This document shows, one piece after another, positions 10,721 to 19,758 of a stretch of 64,000 bases of DNA (the stretch's first letter is position 1; each line of letters starts with the position of its first letter). The translations under genes and the position numbers were made by a program. Origin of the DNA: Tritrichomonas foetus (lineage: Eukaryota; Parabasalia; Tritrichomonadida; Tritrichomonadidae); the NCBI GenBank assembly GCA_001839685.1, contig MLAK01000661.1:1-64000 (forward strand). The letters are read 5' to 3'. The notes beneath the pieces are model-generated. The model was not told the DNA's origin, searched no databases, and worked only from the letters and a program-made list of their open reading frames with translations.

Positions 10721-10875
10721 TGATCAGAAATATTTCCGGTATTTTCAAATGTTCCATAATCCTTGCTAAATTGTGAATTTCGTATGAAACAAATTGAATA
10801 AAGTTTATATCACATTTTCAATGAAAGGAAACTAATCATTCACAAAAAGTTCTTCGTTCTTATATTCACCTAAAA

Positions 10876-11877
10876 ATGGCTGAAAAAGCTCTCCAGTCTC
10901 AGGACATGGAGCAGCAAGCCGATCGTGAGTCGAATGACCCACTTATTTTCCCCGGATTTACCGAATGGCGTGACTTGCGGTTTTGCTGCCTTCACTTTTA
11001 CTCGATTCCCAATCTTCATCAATTGTTTTGCGGACACTGGGAAGTCGTTCCATTCTTCCCGATCTTATTTTTTCTCTTATCGACGTCATCCCTTCTTATT
11101 GTCACGATATTTGCGCTTCCATACTTCGGAATTGAAGGACAAATTATGATTGCCTTTATGGTGATCTTATTTTTCCTTTTTATCTATTCTTACTTTCGAA
11201 TAATCACAGACGGACCTGGGTACTACCCCTTCTACTGGGGAACCCCGTACCAGCCACCAGATATCGAAAATTCATTATTAAATAATAATTACGACTCTCC
11301 AAGCGGAATCATCTCAAAGGCCGAACAGTTCGAATGGTGCCAGAGAAGACACGAAAAGCCACCACGCAGTATTTTGTCCCGGACAGCGAGAAGATATGTA
11401 TTACGGCCAGAGCACTACTGTAAATGGGCTTCATCGTGGATTGGAAAAAGGAATCATAAATTCTTTATGCTATTCACATTTTATGGTATTTTATACCTTG
11501 GTTTATTTGTTGTTTATTTAGCGAGAAGAATGGTTCAATGCTTTTCTGACAATTTTTCATTTTCAATGCTTTTATTGACGGTTTATGGGGTTTCAGCTGC
11601 AGCGTTTTTCTTAATGTTAGTGTCATTTTTCGTGTCGAATATGATCGATATTTCCCTAAGCAGGACAAGCTGGGAGCAATGGAATGGAATAGACGCCAAA
11701 ACATTTGATCAAGGAACATGGATGAATTTTGAGGACGTTTTTGGTCCAAAAGAAAAATGTGTATGTTGGATTTGTCCACTTTCCCCTTGGAAAAACATGT
11801 CGAATGATGAAATTGCATCTACATACAAGTACAACATGTACCAACACGACTCAAACCAGCCACAGAACTTCACTTAA
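10876..11877 (+). CDS. DHHC-family palmitoyltransferase-like membrane protein with EHYC motif
   Basis: A 333-residue protein with four hydrophobic segments (about 58-82, 88-110, 196-217 and 228-252) and the topology of zDHHC S-acyltransferases. A DPG-like DGPG (112-115) precedes the cysteine-rich region, and SWEQWN after the last membrane segment resembles the TTxE block. In residues 155-193 the family spacing is kept (C155, KPPR, then EHYC 179-182, KW, N193). DHHC is changed to EHYC, and the HC and C zinc-ligand positions read Leu-Ser, Ala and Tyr. The nucleophilic Cys182 is kept. DHYC variants are active in yeast, but loss of nearly all zinc ligands is unusual. It probably lies in Golgi or plasma membrane. 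Initiator-like TTCACC lies 10 nt before the ATG. Confidence 0.75.
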   Translation: MAEKALQSQDMEQQADRESNDPLIFPGFTEWRDLRFCCLHFYSIPNLHQLFCGHWEVVPFFPILFFLLSTSSLLIVTIFALPYFGIEGQIMIAFMVILFFLFIYSYFRIITDGPGYYPFYWGTPYQPPDIENSLLNNNYDSPSGIISKAEQFEWCQRRHEKPPRSILSRTARRYVLRPEHYCKWASSWIGKRNHKFFMLFTFYGILYLGLFVVYLARRMVQCFSDNFSFSMLLLTVYGVSAAAFFLMLVSFFVSNMIDISLSRTSWEQWNGIDAKTFDQGTWMNFEDVFGPKEKCVCWICPLSPWKNMSNDEIASTYKYNMYQHDSNQPQNFT

Positions 11878-12709
11878 AAGTGAAAATCGACTTGGAGACA
11901 AAAAAAAATGCATTTTTAATCATTGAAAAGCATTTACAATTCATCATATTTTGAAGTGTCATTCATTTGAGAAGTTCACTTTTCCAAGTAATGAAAGGTA
12001 TAAGTTTATATATTTATAATTATGGTCATACGTGTATCTTAAAAGACACTTATGATCATTAGAATTGATTTTTGCTCAATTTAGGCGATTTTTTTGGTTG
12101 ATGGGCAAAATTCAATCAATATTTTATTTGTTTTTATTTTTTAATTTTTTTAATTCACTTGGAATCAAATCTATTTGTTTTAAATAAATAAAGTATAAAA
12201 TTTCAATCTTTTATTATTACTTTTTATCTTTTATTATTACTTTTTATCTTTTATTATTACATTTTTTTATATTTGATTATTCCAAATTCACGAGCGTTTT
12301 TCTTTCGCTTTTTTTCACGTGATTTTGGCATCTTTCTAGAACTAACAAATAACATATGTTCTATTGGATCAATGAATAGTTAAGGCTTTGATTTTAGGAC
12401 AATTTCTCTTCTCTCCAAAACATTACATCGAACAAAATATTGAGTTCACTTAATGTTAATACTTTTCGCAAATAGCTGCTTATAAAAACGTGAAAAAAAT
12501 CGAGTCAACATACTATATTTCATGCGCACAAAAGTGAGTGATGACTGAATTCGAAAACAATGGTTTATACAATCAAAACATCAGAGAATCTCTGAAAGTG
12601 ACCTTGAATTTTTGACTGTCAAAAACATGGTGTCTTTTTCAAGCAGAATACATGATTCTAATAAAGTAAAATCCAAACAAAATAAACAGTGAAATTATTT
12701 TATTGGTTT
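11878..12709. other. Intergenic between convergent genes, 0.83 kb
   Basis: AT-rich spacer. It contains the short 20-bp tandem repeat listed separately; no gene seen. Confidence 0.5.
12201..12260. repeat. Tandem repeat, three copies of a 20-bp unit
   Basis: The unit TTTTTATCTTTTATTATTAC is repeated twice exactly, preceded by one copy with a changed start (TTTCAATC...). It lies in the spacer between two convergent genes. Confidence 0.9.
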
Positions 12710-13330
12710 TTAGGAATCAAAACTGGAGATTGTTTGACTTATTGAGCCTTCTTGCGATATAATATGTTTAGATTGTGATGATTTCCTCCATGTTATTTTG
12801 CGGTGATGTGTTCTAGAATTTGGTGGTGGTAAATCATAGGTGATCATCGGAATTTGTTGAATCACAACTGGCTTATAGAAATCTACATCATTCATATGTT
12901 CGGATACTGTATCGACTAATTCTTGAATTCTATGGATCGAAATATCATTTTGTTGAACACGTGATTTCACCATCTTTAGTTTGCCTTTCATTCTTTTATA
13001 GTGCATTTTGAGTGTCATATCTACTTGCTCACATAATTTCTTCTCCATTTCTGCCAGACGTTTTTGATCGGTAAATATCGATTGAGGTGAAATTCGTTGA
13101 GGCGGTTGTGAATTCACTTCTTCAATAACAACTGGTGAACAACGAACGATTGGACCAGAAACATTTTGCGAGGAGCTTCCTATAATCGATTTTATATTTG
13201 TTTGTGAAAAAGCGTTTGGTGTTGATCCACCAGGGCTACAAAGCCATTGCTGTCCGAGCTGTGGTGTTTGATGCAACGCTTCTGCGAGTGAAGGGCTCTG
13301 CCTTAAGCCGAAAGAGTTTTCGTGGTACAT
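12710..13330 (-). CDS. Hypothetical protein with central coiled coil
   Basis: A 206-residue protein read from the ATG at 13330. The first 95 residues are Ser/Pro/Gln-rich and probably disordered. Residues 95-150 (KRLAEMEKKLCEQVDMTLK...RIQELVDTVSEHM) form a likely coiled coil. The C-terminus is basic and Ser-rich. No family recognised. Its tail-to-tail position with the DHHC gene tells nothing about function. Confidence 0.6.
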   Translation of the reverse strand: MYHENSFGLRQSPSLAEALHQTPQLGQQWLCSPGGSTPNAFSQTNIKSIIGSSSQNVSGPIVRCSPVVIEEVNSQPPQRISPQSIFTDQKRLAEMEKKLCEQVDMTLKMHYKRMKGKLKMVKSRVQQNDISIHRIQELVDTVSEHMNDVDFYKPVVIQQIPMITYDLPPPNSRTHHRKITWRKSSQSKHIISQEGSISQTISSFDS

Positions 13331-13487
13331 CAAATTGGCTCATGAATTTGATGCTTCCTCATCTGGAAAAATACATGATGATGCAAACAAACCACGTTAA
13401 AAATTAAAAATAAAAGGTCAAATATTTCGAAAACAGAATGATATTTAACTCTCTATTTATAAAACAAAATAATACAATATCATATAT

Positions 13488-14369
13488 CTAGTCAGTGAAT
13501 ATTTCAGGATGCTTTTCTTTTGCTCCTAATATAATCCTTTTGATTATTGCATACAATCCTTGAGATCCATGTGACTTTTCATTACCAGAAGCAGCTTTTT
13601 TAAATGTATCATCATCAAAATGAATAAATGTGGGTGATGAGTATTTCAGCCAAAAGTCAATGTATTCATTAGAATAATCTTCAACTGAGAGATCGGTACT
13701 TAGTGGATTCCATTCAATATTTCGTGTAATAAACTTAGAAAATTTAAAATCTGTGTTTTTTGGATCAGGTGGAGGCATGTTTGGATCTAAAACCATCAGT
13801 GACGTGTCAAAAAAGACAACATCACCTTTCTTAGAAACCGCTGAAAATGGCTTCGCAGTGCATAATTTGGTCGGTGGCTTGTTGAAAACTCCGGAAGGTG
13901 TGACAGCAACAACTGGTGAGCATTCCTTCAAATGTGACCAGAAAAAGTACTGTTCATATTTATGATTGGACAAATCGGATGTCACATCAATCACATTAAA
14001 GTATTGCTTAACGATAGAGAGATCTGATTCAGGAATTGATGATGTTAATATTGCAAAAGACTTTGGACGAAATCCATTTGTTGCATTTAACGAATATCCG
14101 AGGGCGATTCCTTGTTTGATGGTTTTTGAGTTTAAAATAGTAGCAATACAACAGCCATCTGGAATTGATTCATTTTCTGTTTCAGTTTCCTGGTTTCGAT
14201 TGAAATTTGGATTTTTTTCGTAATTAACATCATTTTGATAGCTGTTTCTATTTGTTTTTTCGGGACTTGGAAGGCGAATAAAGAGATCGATCATTAAAAC
14301 AATTATGGACAATAAGGCAGCTATCCATGAAACGATAGTCAAAGTCGAGATTTGATTTGCTCGATTCAT
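13488..14369 (-). CDS. Degenerate GT8-like type II membrane protein
   Basis: A 293-residue protein with a signal anchor at residues 12-33 and a luminal domain. CCIATILNSKTIKQGIALGYSL resembles the start of glycogenin-type GT8 domains and matches the region FATLATPAFCMGAIALGHTL of the GT8 protein at 18791-19639. The stretch that should carry the DxD metal site is missing: after FFWSHLKE the sequence passes directly to a CSPVVAVTPSGVF segment corresponding to the ELSCAPDPG block, and later to FFDTSLMVLDP, corresponding to NSGVLVLKP. It is probably an inactive paralogue, or a very divergent enzyme, in the Golgi. It is divergent from the LCMT gene with 151 bp between the start codons. Confidence 0.55.
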   Translation of the reverse strand: MNRANQISTLTIVSWIAALLSIIVLMIDLFIRLPSPEKTNRNSYQNDVNYEKNPNFNRNQETETENESIPDGCCIATILNSKTIKQGIALGYSLNATNGFRPKSFAILTSSIPESDLSIVKQYFNVIDVTSDLSNHKYEQYFFWSHLKECSPVVAVTPSGVFNKPPTKLCTAKPFSAVSKKGDVVFFDTSLMVLDPNMPPPDPKNTDFKFSKFITRNIEWNPLSTDLSVEDYSNEYIDFWLKYSSPTFIHFDDDTFKKAASGNEKSHGSQGLYAIIKRIILGAKEKHPEIFTD

Positions 14370-14520
14370 TTGTTTGTCGACAATTTGTCAACAGCAGATT
14401 TTCGATCATTTTTCATAGAAATATTTCTTTATAGATATAGAAATATTTGAATAAGGCCAAATAATTCACGTATGAAGGTGAAATAATTCACTTGTGGAGG
14501 TGAAATAGCAGTTACATTAA

Positions 14521-15405
14521 ATGATGTTGTTTGGAAGTGATCATTTCTCTGTTGAAGATACTGCTTTAGATGCAGCAAATGGAAAATGGAGCTCTACTCG
14601 GGCAGGATACTATGAAGATAAATATATCAGTTCTTTTTTAGATTTGAAAAGAAGATTACTTCCACATCAAAATTTAGGATATTTTATTCGAAATTCATTT
14701 TTTAGAAAAGTGCTACACAATTTTTTTTCGGTTTATGGTTTTGAAAGTCAAGTTGTTGTGCTTGGATGTGGTTATGACACATTATTTTGGCTATTAAATG
14801 ATGAAAATATAAAGTTTAAACATTGGTTTGATCTTGATAAAGAAAATGTGATTAATTTCAAAAAGAAAATTATTTCATCAGACTTATTTCAACCTTTAGA
14901 AAATTATCATGTAGAATGTATTGATTTCAATAATACTAATCTTGATTTTGTATCTATTTTAAGTGAATTTGAGCAACTTCCTACTGTTTTTATTGATGAA
15001 TTTAGTTTAATTTACTGTGAATATGAAACTACACAAAATATCATTAAATTGATTGCTTCAAATAAGGATTGGCACTTGGCAAGTTATGGAATGGTTCAAC
15101 CTGAAGATGAATTTGGCCAATTAGTTCAAGAATCATTTATAAAGTTAAAGATACCTCTAAAAAGTTACAAATTTACTGCTTCTGTTCAAGAAACAGATAA
15201 TGTATATATCAAAGCTGGATTCAATTCAGTGAGATCACTTGATAGTGAATTAATGCTAAAATTATTTTTTACCAAAACCGAAAGAGATCGATTTTTATCA
15301 CTCGAATATTTTGATGATCCAAAAGAATTGTTTTATTTACTGAGGCATTATTGTGCTATTGTTGCAGGTAATGATCAATTCGTATCAATCCTTCCAGAAA
15401 TATGA
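14521..15405 (+). CDS. Leucine carboxyl methyltransferase (LCMT1/PPM1 family)
   Basis: A 294-residue SAM-dependent methyltransferase. The family blocks are visible: STRAGYYEDKY (26-35) at the N-terminus, a GYFIRN segment, motif I LGCGYDTLFW (81-90), FDLDKENV as the acidic post-I loop, FIDEFSLIYCE (canonical AECVLxYM) and a C-terminal FLSLEYFDD/FYLLRHY region. LCMT1 methylates the C-terminal leucine of the PP2A catalytic subunit and so controls PP2A holoenzyme assembly in the cytosol. Length fits (family 310-340). There are two tandem ATGs at 14521 and 14524; either may be used. Upstream are three GGTGAAATA/GTGAAATAATTCAC-like repeats at about 14476-14510. Confidence 0.8.
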   Translation: MMLFGSDHFSVEDTALDAANGKWSSTRAGYYEDKYISSFLDLKRRLLPHQNLGYFIRNSFFRKVLHNFFSVYGFESQVVVLGCGYDTLFWLLNDENIKFKHWFDLDKENVINFKKKIISSDLFQPLENYHVECIDFNNTNLDFVSILSEFEQLPTVFIDEFSLIYCEYETTQNIIKLIASNKDWHLASYGMVQPEDEFGQLVQESFIKLKIPLKSYKFTASVQETDNVYIKAGFNSVRSLDSELMLKLFFTKTERDRFLSLEYFDDPKELFYLLRHYCAIVAGNDQFVSILPEI

Positions 15406-15658
15406 TATTGAATTAGACAATAACCAGTATACAAGTGAGAAAGTCTTATTGCTCATAATGGTTCACATGCTCAATTAGCATGATTCCTAAATGTGAATTT
15501 TTATAATTATTCACAGTGAATCACAGTCACAACGTATTTCTAATGTATATATCGTGAAACTATACTTTCTGAATTTCATTCATTTGGAACTAGGAAAACA
15601 TCAAAAGTTGTTTGAAATATTTAAATATTTTTCATATAACATTTCATCCTATTTTTTG

Positions 15659-16510
15659 ATGTATCTATTCGTTCTTTCGATTTTTCTTCCAGCTCTTAAT
15701 CGTGATCATTGTGATGATGATTATGTTGGTTTTACATGCGACGATCTCACAAAAGGAATTGAATACGTACAAAATAATTTATTGACTCGAGCTAGAACGA
15801 AGCAAATTTCGATACAAACAAAAATCAAATCCGACGCAGACCATTTATTTAACCGCCTTATTACACTTTCTTACGCGCTTGCAACGGACTCAATTCCAAT
15901 TTTTTCCGAATCATCAATAAAAACGAAACCAGACATAGCAATTGAAATGGCAACAAATACTGAAGCAAAAAACGATATTCAAACTTGCGAACTATTGACA
16001 GAATTGCCAAATCAAACAAATTATTATAATGTCAATTCTACAGCTACTTCAATTTTACTTTCACCAACATTGAATAAACTATTTGATAAAATTGGACCAG
16101 CCTCCCTACACATTTTAATTCATTTGTCACTCAATCTGACTGAAAAAATAAACCACACAAATTATGCAGTTTTTCAAGGCTCCAAAATGCCTCAAAACTG
16201 TGGAAATTTGGCTGGAACCATCATTCCCAATCGTTGTTCATTTGATCAACTCATAAATGCAGCTTCTGCTTCAAATTTCATTCATATGCTTGCAAACACT
16301 CACGGATGGATGGTGAATCTCATTCGAGGGACTTCGCCTTTTCTTTATGACAATATTGGAAAGGCTTGCTGGCGTGCAAAATCGTTTTTGGCAGGTGGAA
16401 TCAATCCAATTTATCCGGGAACAGGAAGATCAATACTGGACATCTCGAGATCTAATTTGGAATGCTCAAACACAACAATTACAAAGAAATACCTCAAAGT
16501 TTTACTTTAA
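15659..16510 (+). CDS. Predicted secreted or membrane-anchored protein of unknown function
   Basis: A 283-residue protein read from the ATG at 15659. The open frame extends 35 codons further upstream but only from a GTG. The N-terminus MYLFVLSIFLPAL is a short signal sequence or anchor. The mature part has about eight Cys and many N-x-S/T sequons (for example NST, NLT, NHT, NTT), which suggests the secretory pathway. A conserved-looking core (HMLANTHGWMVNLIRG and GTGRSILDISRSNLEC) is not one I can assign. No transmembrane segment follows. A luminal glycan-related role is possible but not shown. Confidence 0.6.
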   Translation: MYLFVLSIFLPALNRDHCDDDYVGFTCDDLTKGIEYVQNNLLTRARTKQISIQTKIKSDADHLFNRLITLSYALATDSIPIFSESSIKTKPDIAIEMATNTEAKNDIQTCELLTELPNQTNYYNVNSTATSILLSPTLNKLFDKIGPASLHILIHLSLNLTEKINHTNYAVFQGSKMPQNCGNLAGTIIPNRCSFDQLINAASASNFIHMLANTHGWMVNLIRGTSPFLYDNIGKACWRAKSFLAGGINPIYPGTGRSILDISRSNLECSNTTITKKYLKVLL

Positions 16511-16826
16511 TTTTTGTCTTTTTTGATTAATATATAAGAAAAAAGATGTATTTTCAATTCATAAGAAATCACTCATTCTTATATCTATTATTCAATTTTT
16601 TATGAAATCAATTCATTCATTTTGCCTCCAATTCATTACACCAAAATTTTCTTTCAATTATTTCTGGTTTTAACCATTTATGTGAAAATCATAATTCGAA
16701 AAAAAATGTTATTTATATTTAAGTGTGTTAAGTTTTGTCTTTAATCCGGGTACTTGTTTAAAAGTTTAGTATATAAACATAGAATATTTTTTTTATTGAT
16801 ATTGAAATTTAATATTTTAAAATTTT
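16511..16826. other. Intergenic between convergent genes
   Basis: 316-bp AT-rich spacer; nothing recognised. Confidence 0.5.
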
Positions 16827-18395
16827 TTATTGACAGTTGTATTTGCTGGTAATTTTCAAGAACTTTTCTGCGTTCTTTGCAAGTCTTTTATGTTCTTTAT
16901 CTTTGAGATGCTTCTCGAAATATTCTTTGAGTCTCATATCAATCATTTTTTCTGCGCATTGTGAATAATGCGCCAGTGTGACTGCAACAAATGAAGCAAT
17001 TTCACATAAGGCCTCCACTTGCATTGTTGTATCTACAACAAGCTTAAGCAAAGTATTGTATTCTGGCAAATAACAAAACTCAGCGATTGTATTCACGAAT
17101 AGAAGAAGTGAATGTGTAACAACATTAGAATCATCTTCAGTATTGATTTCCAATGCTCGTGTGACATAGTTATGAATGAAATCATCTTTAGCCATTTGCA
17201 AAACTACATCTCTTGAGAGTGGAACACGTCTCACAATTGTACACAGAATCGTTAAAACTCCTGGTGTTCCAAGTTCTTCAACCATATAATTTAAGAATGG
17301 AATGAAAGTTTCTAATCTTGCCATTTCTGCACGTAAAGATTGATGCTTAAAGATTGCTAGGAATAGTCTTAAAGTATCAACTGGTTCAGGAAGCTTCTTA
17401 ACAAACCAATATCCATCAGTAAGAATTTCACGTGCAATTTTTTCATTTTCAGAAAGTTTCATTAAAACTACCGTTGCTTTCAAGCTTTCATTTCTTTCAG
17501 CAATGTTGAGCAACTTCTGTGTAAGTTCGGCATCCCGAATAGATAATGGATCAGCATCAGCTGCATCAGCTAATAAAGCTAAGAGCGGCCCTTGTAATTC
17601 AACTGTATGAACATCATTAATAATTCGAACAATAGGAAGCTCTGGCATTTCTTTTATCATTTTATAAACGTCACGTAAATAATTAAGTGCAATATAAATT
17701 TGCCTAGATTCAGGTTTTCCATCTAGTGCTTTAACAACAATTTCCCAGCAGTCATTTAACCTTTTTCTTCTGAATAATGGATCGTTTTGACACAAGTAGA
17801 TAAGTATCGAAATATATTCAAGCTTTTCATCAGTTGATAGGAACAAATCTGATTCTTTGATAAGAATATCAACAAAAGGCCATGGTGTGTCAAAGTTAAA
17901 TTTATTGTTGACAACATCTTGTGCATATCGAGAAAGAATCGATAAGATTAAATGTGGACATCTTTTCACGCACATTCCAAAGTTATGCTTATTTACAAAT
18001 TCTTTTGTGAAAAGTGAAGGCTTTAAGTGAAGCAAATCATAAACTACTGTGAATATGAAGTTATCATATTCTTCGTTTTTATTAGGAAGTAATAAAATAT
18101 CTTTCTCTGTGAATTTAGCGAGCAGTTCAGGTGCGTGACAGAATTTGCGGATGGCCATCAAAATCTGACCACCTGTCTTTGTGTTGAGATTTTTATCATT
18201 GATGTGACCAAGAAGTGTTGCATAAACTCTTTCAATTTTATCGATTGGAATCGAGCGCGTTGCATTCGCTAATTCTTTGGCAAAATTTGGATGATTTGGA
18301 TCGTTCAAAACATTGTAGTTGATTGTATCGTCATCTAGATTGTCATCACTATCAGTGAGTTGACGAGCATTTGCTTTAGGTGATCTGGCGCTCAT
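16827..18395 (-). CDS. Large alpha-helical ARM/HEAT-like repeat protein
   Basis: A 522-residue protein from the ATG at 18395, which lies in an initiator-like context; a Phe-rich TTG extension upstream is rejected. The first 25 residues are Ser/Asp-rich. The rest is a run of amphipathic helices (for example FTEKDILLLP, VVYDLLHLKPSLF, ILIYLCQNDPLF, GVLTILCTIVRRVPL, SLLLFVNTIAEFCYLP) of the kind seen in armadillo-like solenoids. Similar helical regions occur beside kinase domains in trichomonads, but there is no kinase here. It is probably a protein-binding scaffold. No specific family recognised. Confidence 0.6.
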   Translation of the reverse strand: MSARSPKANARQLTDSDDNLDDDTINYNVLNDPNHPNFAKELANATRSIPIDKIERVYATLLGHINDKNLNTKTGGQILMAIRKFCHAPELLAKFTEKDILLLPNKNEEYDNFIFTVVYDLLHLKPSLFTKEFVNKHNFGMCVKRCPHLILSILSRYAQDVVNNKFNFDTPWPFVDILIKESDLFLSTDEKLEYISILIYLCQNDPLFRRKRLNDCWEIVVKALDGKPESRQIYIALNYLRDVYKMIKEMPELPIVRIINDVHTVELQGPLLALLADAADADPLSIRDAELTQKLLNIAERNESLKATVVLMKLSENEKIAREILTDGYWFVKKLPEPVDTLRLFLAIFKHQSLRAEMARLETFIPFLNYMVEELGTPGVLTILCTIVRRVPLSRDVVLQMAKDDFIHNYVTRALEINTEDDSNVVTHSLLLFVNTIAEFCYLPEYNTLLKLVVDTTMQVEALCEIASFVAVTLAHYSQCAEKMIDMRLKEYFEKHLKDKEHKRLAKNAEKFLKITSKYNCQ

Positions 18396-18790
18396 TTTGA
18401 ACAAAAAAGTGAAAAAAGTGAAATGAAACAAATTGAATTTCTTTGAAAAATCACAAACTTTTTGATAACATAAAAAGTTTACATTTTATTCATTGATGAA
18501 AATATAACCATATATTGTGAAAATATGCATTTTTTCTTTCTGCTTATTAATGTTAAATATTACTTCTTAAGAAATAATTTTCTATAATTAGTATTTTTTA
18601 AAAATGCATACTATCTTTCTCCTAGAAATGGTCTGAAAATGATAAATATTCCGAATTTGAAAAGTTCTTTGTTTTACAAAATAAGATGAAATATAATATT
18701 TTTAAGTTTATAAAAAAGAATGATTATGAAATTCATAATATGAATCAAATGTTCTAATTCTATTCATTTATTATAAAAATTCTATGAAAT
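18396..18790. other. Intergenic, 0.4 kb
   Basis: AT-rich spacer between two minus-strand genes; no feature seen. Confidence 0.5.
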
Positions 18791-19639
18791 TCATTCTTCC
18801 CATGTTTCCATACATTTGTGGTTAGAGCATGCTTCATCCCATACCTTCCACCAGAGTGAATTAAAGCTTGGATATCCGCACCCGCAGTAACTGGCGCCCT
18901 CTCTTCCGCATTTCCACGGTTTCTTGCACACGTAGTGAATCACTTTGGACACATTTTTGTCAAATGCCCAACCAAAGCCGCTAGACTGAACTCTTGGCAC
19001 GTTGTATTTTGGATGTAATGGAGTAAAGCCACCGAAATAGGAATTTATGAAACTTTGGTCACCAATTCCTTGAAAAAGCCGTTTTTGCTTGACAGTTTTT
19101 TTCATGTGATCACTTTTTCCAGCTTCTGGCTTGAGGACCAAAACTCCAGAGTTGCATATTTGGGGTGGCCCTGGATCAGGAGCACATGACAACTCAGGAT
19201 ACTCAAAAAGTTCATCGAGAGATTGCAAAACAAGCATATCAGTGTCAAAATAAACCATTTTTTCATATTCAACTTGATCCCATAAAAACAATTTGGCCCA
19301 GGAACGGCGGAAACTAGAAAATGGTTTATAATTTGGCACTTTTATGACACGCCACCATTGTGAGAGAATGTCTATCCATGTCTGATTCACATCAGGTGTG
19401 ACTAAACATAGCATATCATATTTATCTTGATGATGAACCCTCAAAGTATGCCCAAGTGCAATGGCACCCATACAAAATGCTGGTGTTGCTAATGTAGCAA
19501 ATGCATATTTTGTATGATTAATTTCAAAATTTTTGGTTGGTGTATGAATTACACTGGACTTATGTGAAACAGAATACAGTGTAAAAACGCAAAATATGAT
19601 ACAAAAAGGAATAATATCAAAGAAGGATTTTTGTATCAT
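18791..19639 (-). CDS. Glycosyltransferase family 8 (glycogenin/galactinol-synthase type), type II membrane
   Basis: A 282-residue protein with a hydrophobic signal anchor at residues 5-24 and a GT8 domain. Motifs: YAFATLATPAFCMGAIALGHTL (start of the Rossmann fold), WAKLFLWDQVEYEKMVYFDTDMLV with the metal-binding DTD at 132-134, an ELSCAPDPG block at 149-157, NSGVLVLKP at 163-171, and a GDQSFIN acceptor-side motif. GT8 enzymes transfer sugars from UDP-donors with retention of configuration. The anchor suggests Golgi rather than the cytosolic site of glycogenin. The Cys-rich end (CKKPWKCGREGASYCGCG) may form disulphides in the lumen. It is divergent from the Sec24-like gene with 119 bp between the starts. 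Confidence 0.85.
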   Translation of the reverse strand: MIQKSFFDIIPFCIIFCVFTLYSVSHKSSVIHTPTKNFEINHTKYAFATLATPAFCMGAIALGHTLRVHHQDKYDMLCLVTPDVNQTWIDILSQWWRVIKVPNYKPFSSFRRSWAKLFLWDQVEYEKMVYFDTDMLVLQSLDELFEYPELSCAPDPGPPQICNSGVLVLKPEAGKSDHMKKTVKQKRLFQGIGDQSFINSYFGGFTPLHPKYNVPRVQSSGFGWAFDKNVSKVIHYVCKKPWKCGREGASYCGCGYPSFNSLWWKVWDEACSNHKCMETWEE

Positions 19640-19758
19640 ATACTTGTAAACTATTCAAACAATTGTAAACCAATGAAAAATAATCATAAACTATACAAAT
19701 AGATTGTAAACCATTTAATATCTGATTTAACCCTTCATTCCATGAATAAACCTTTCAA

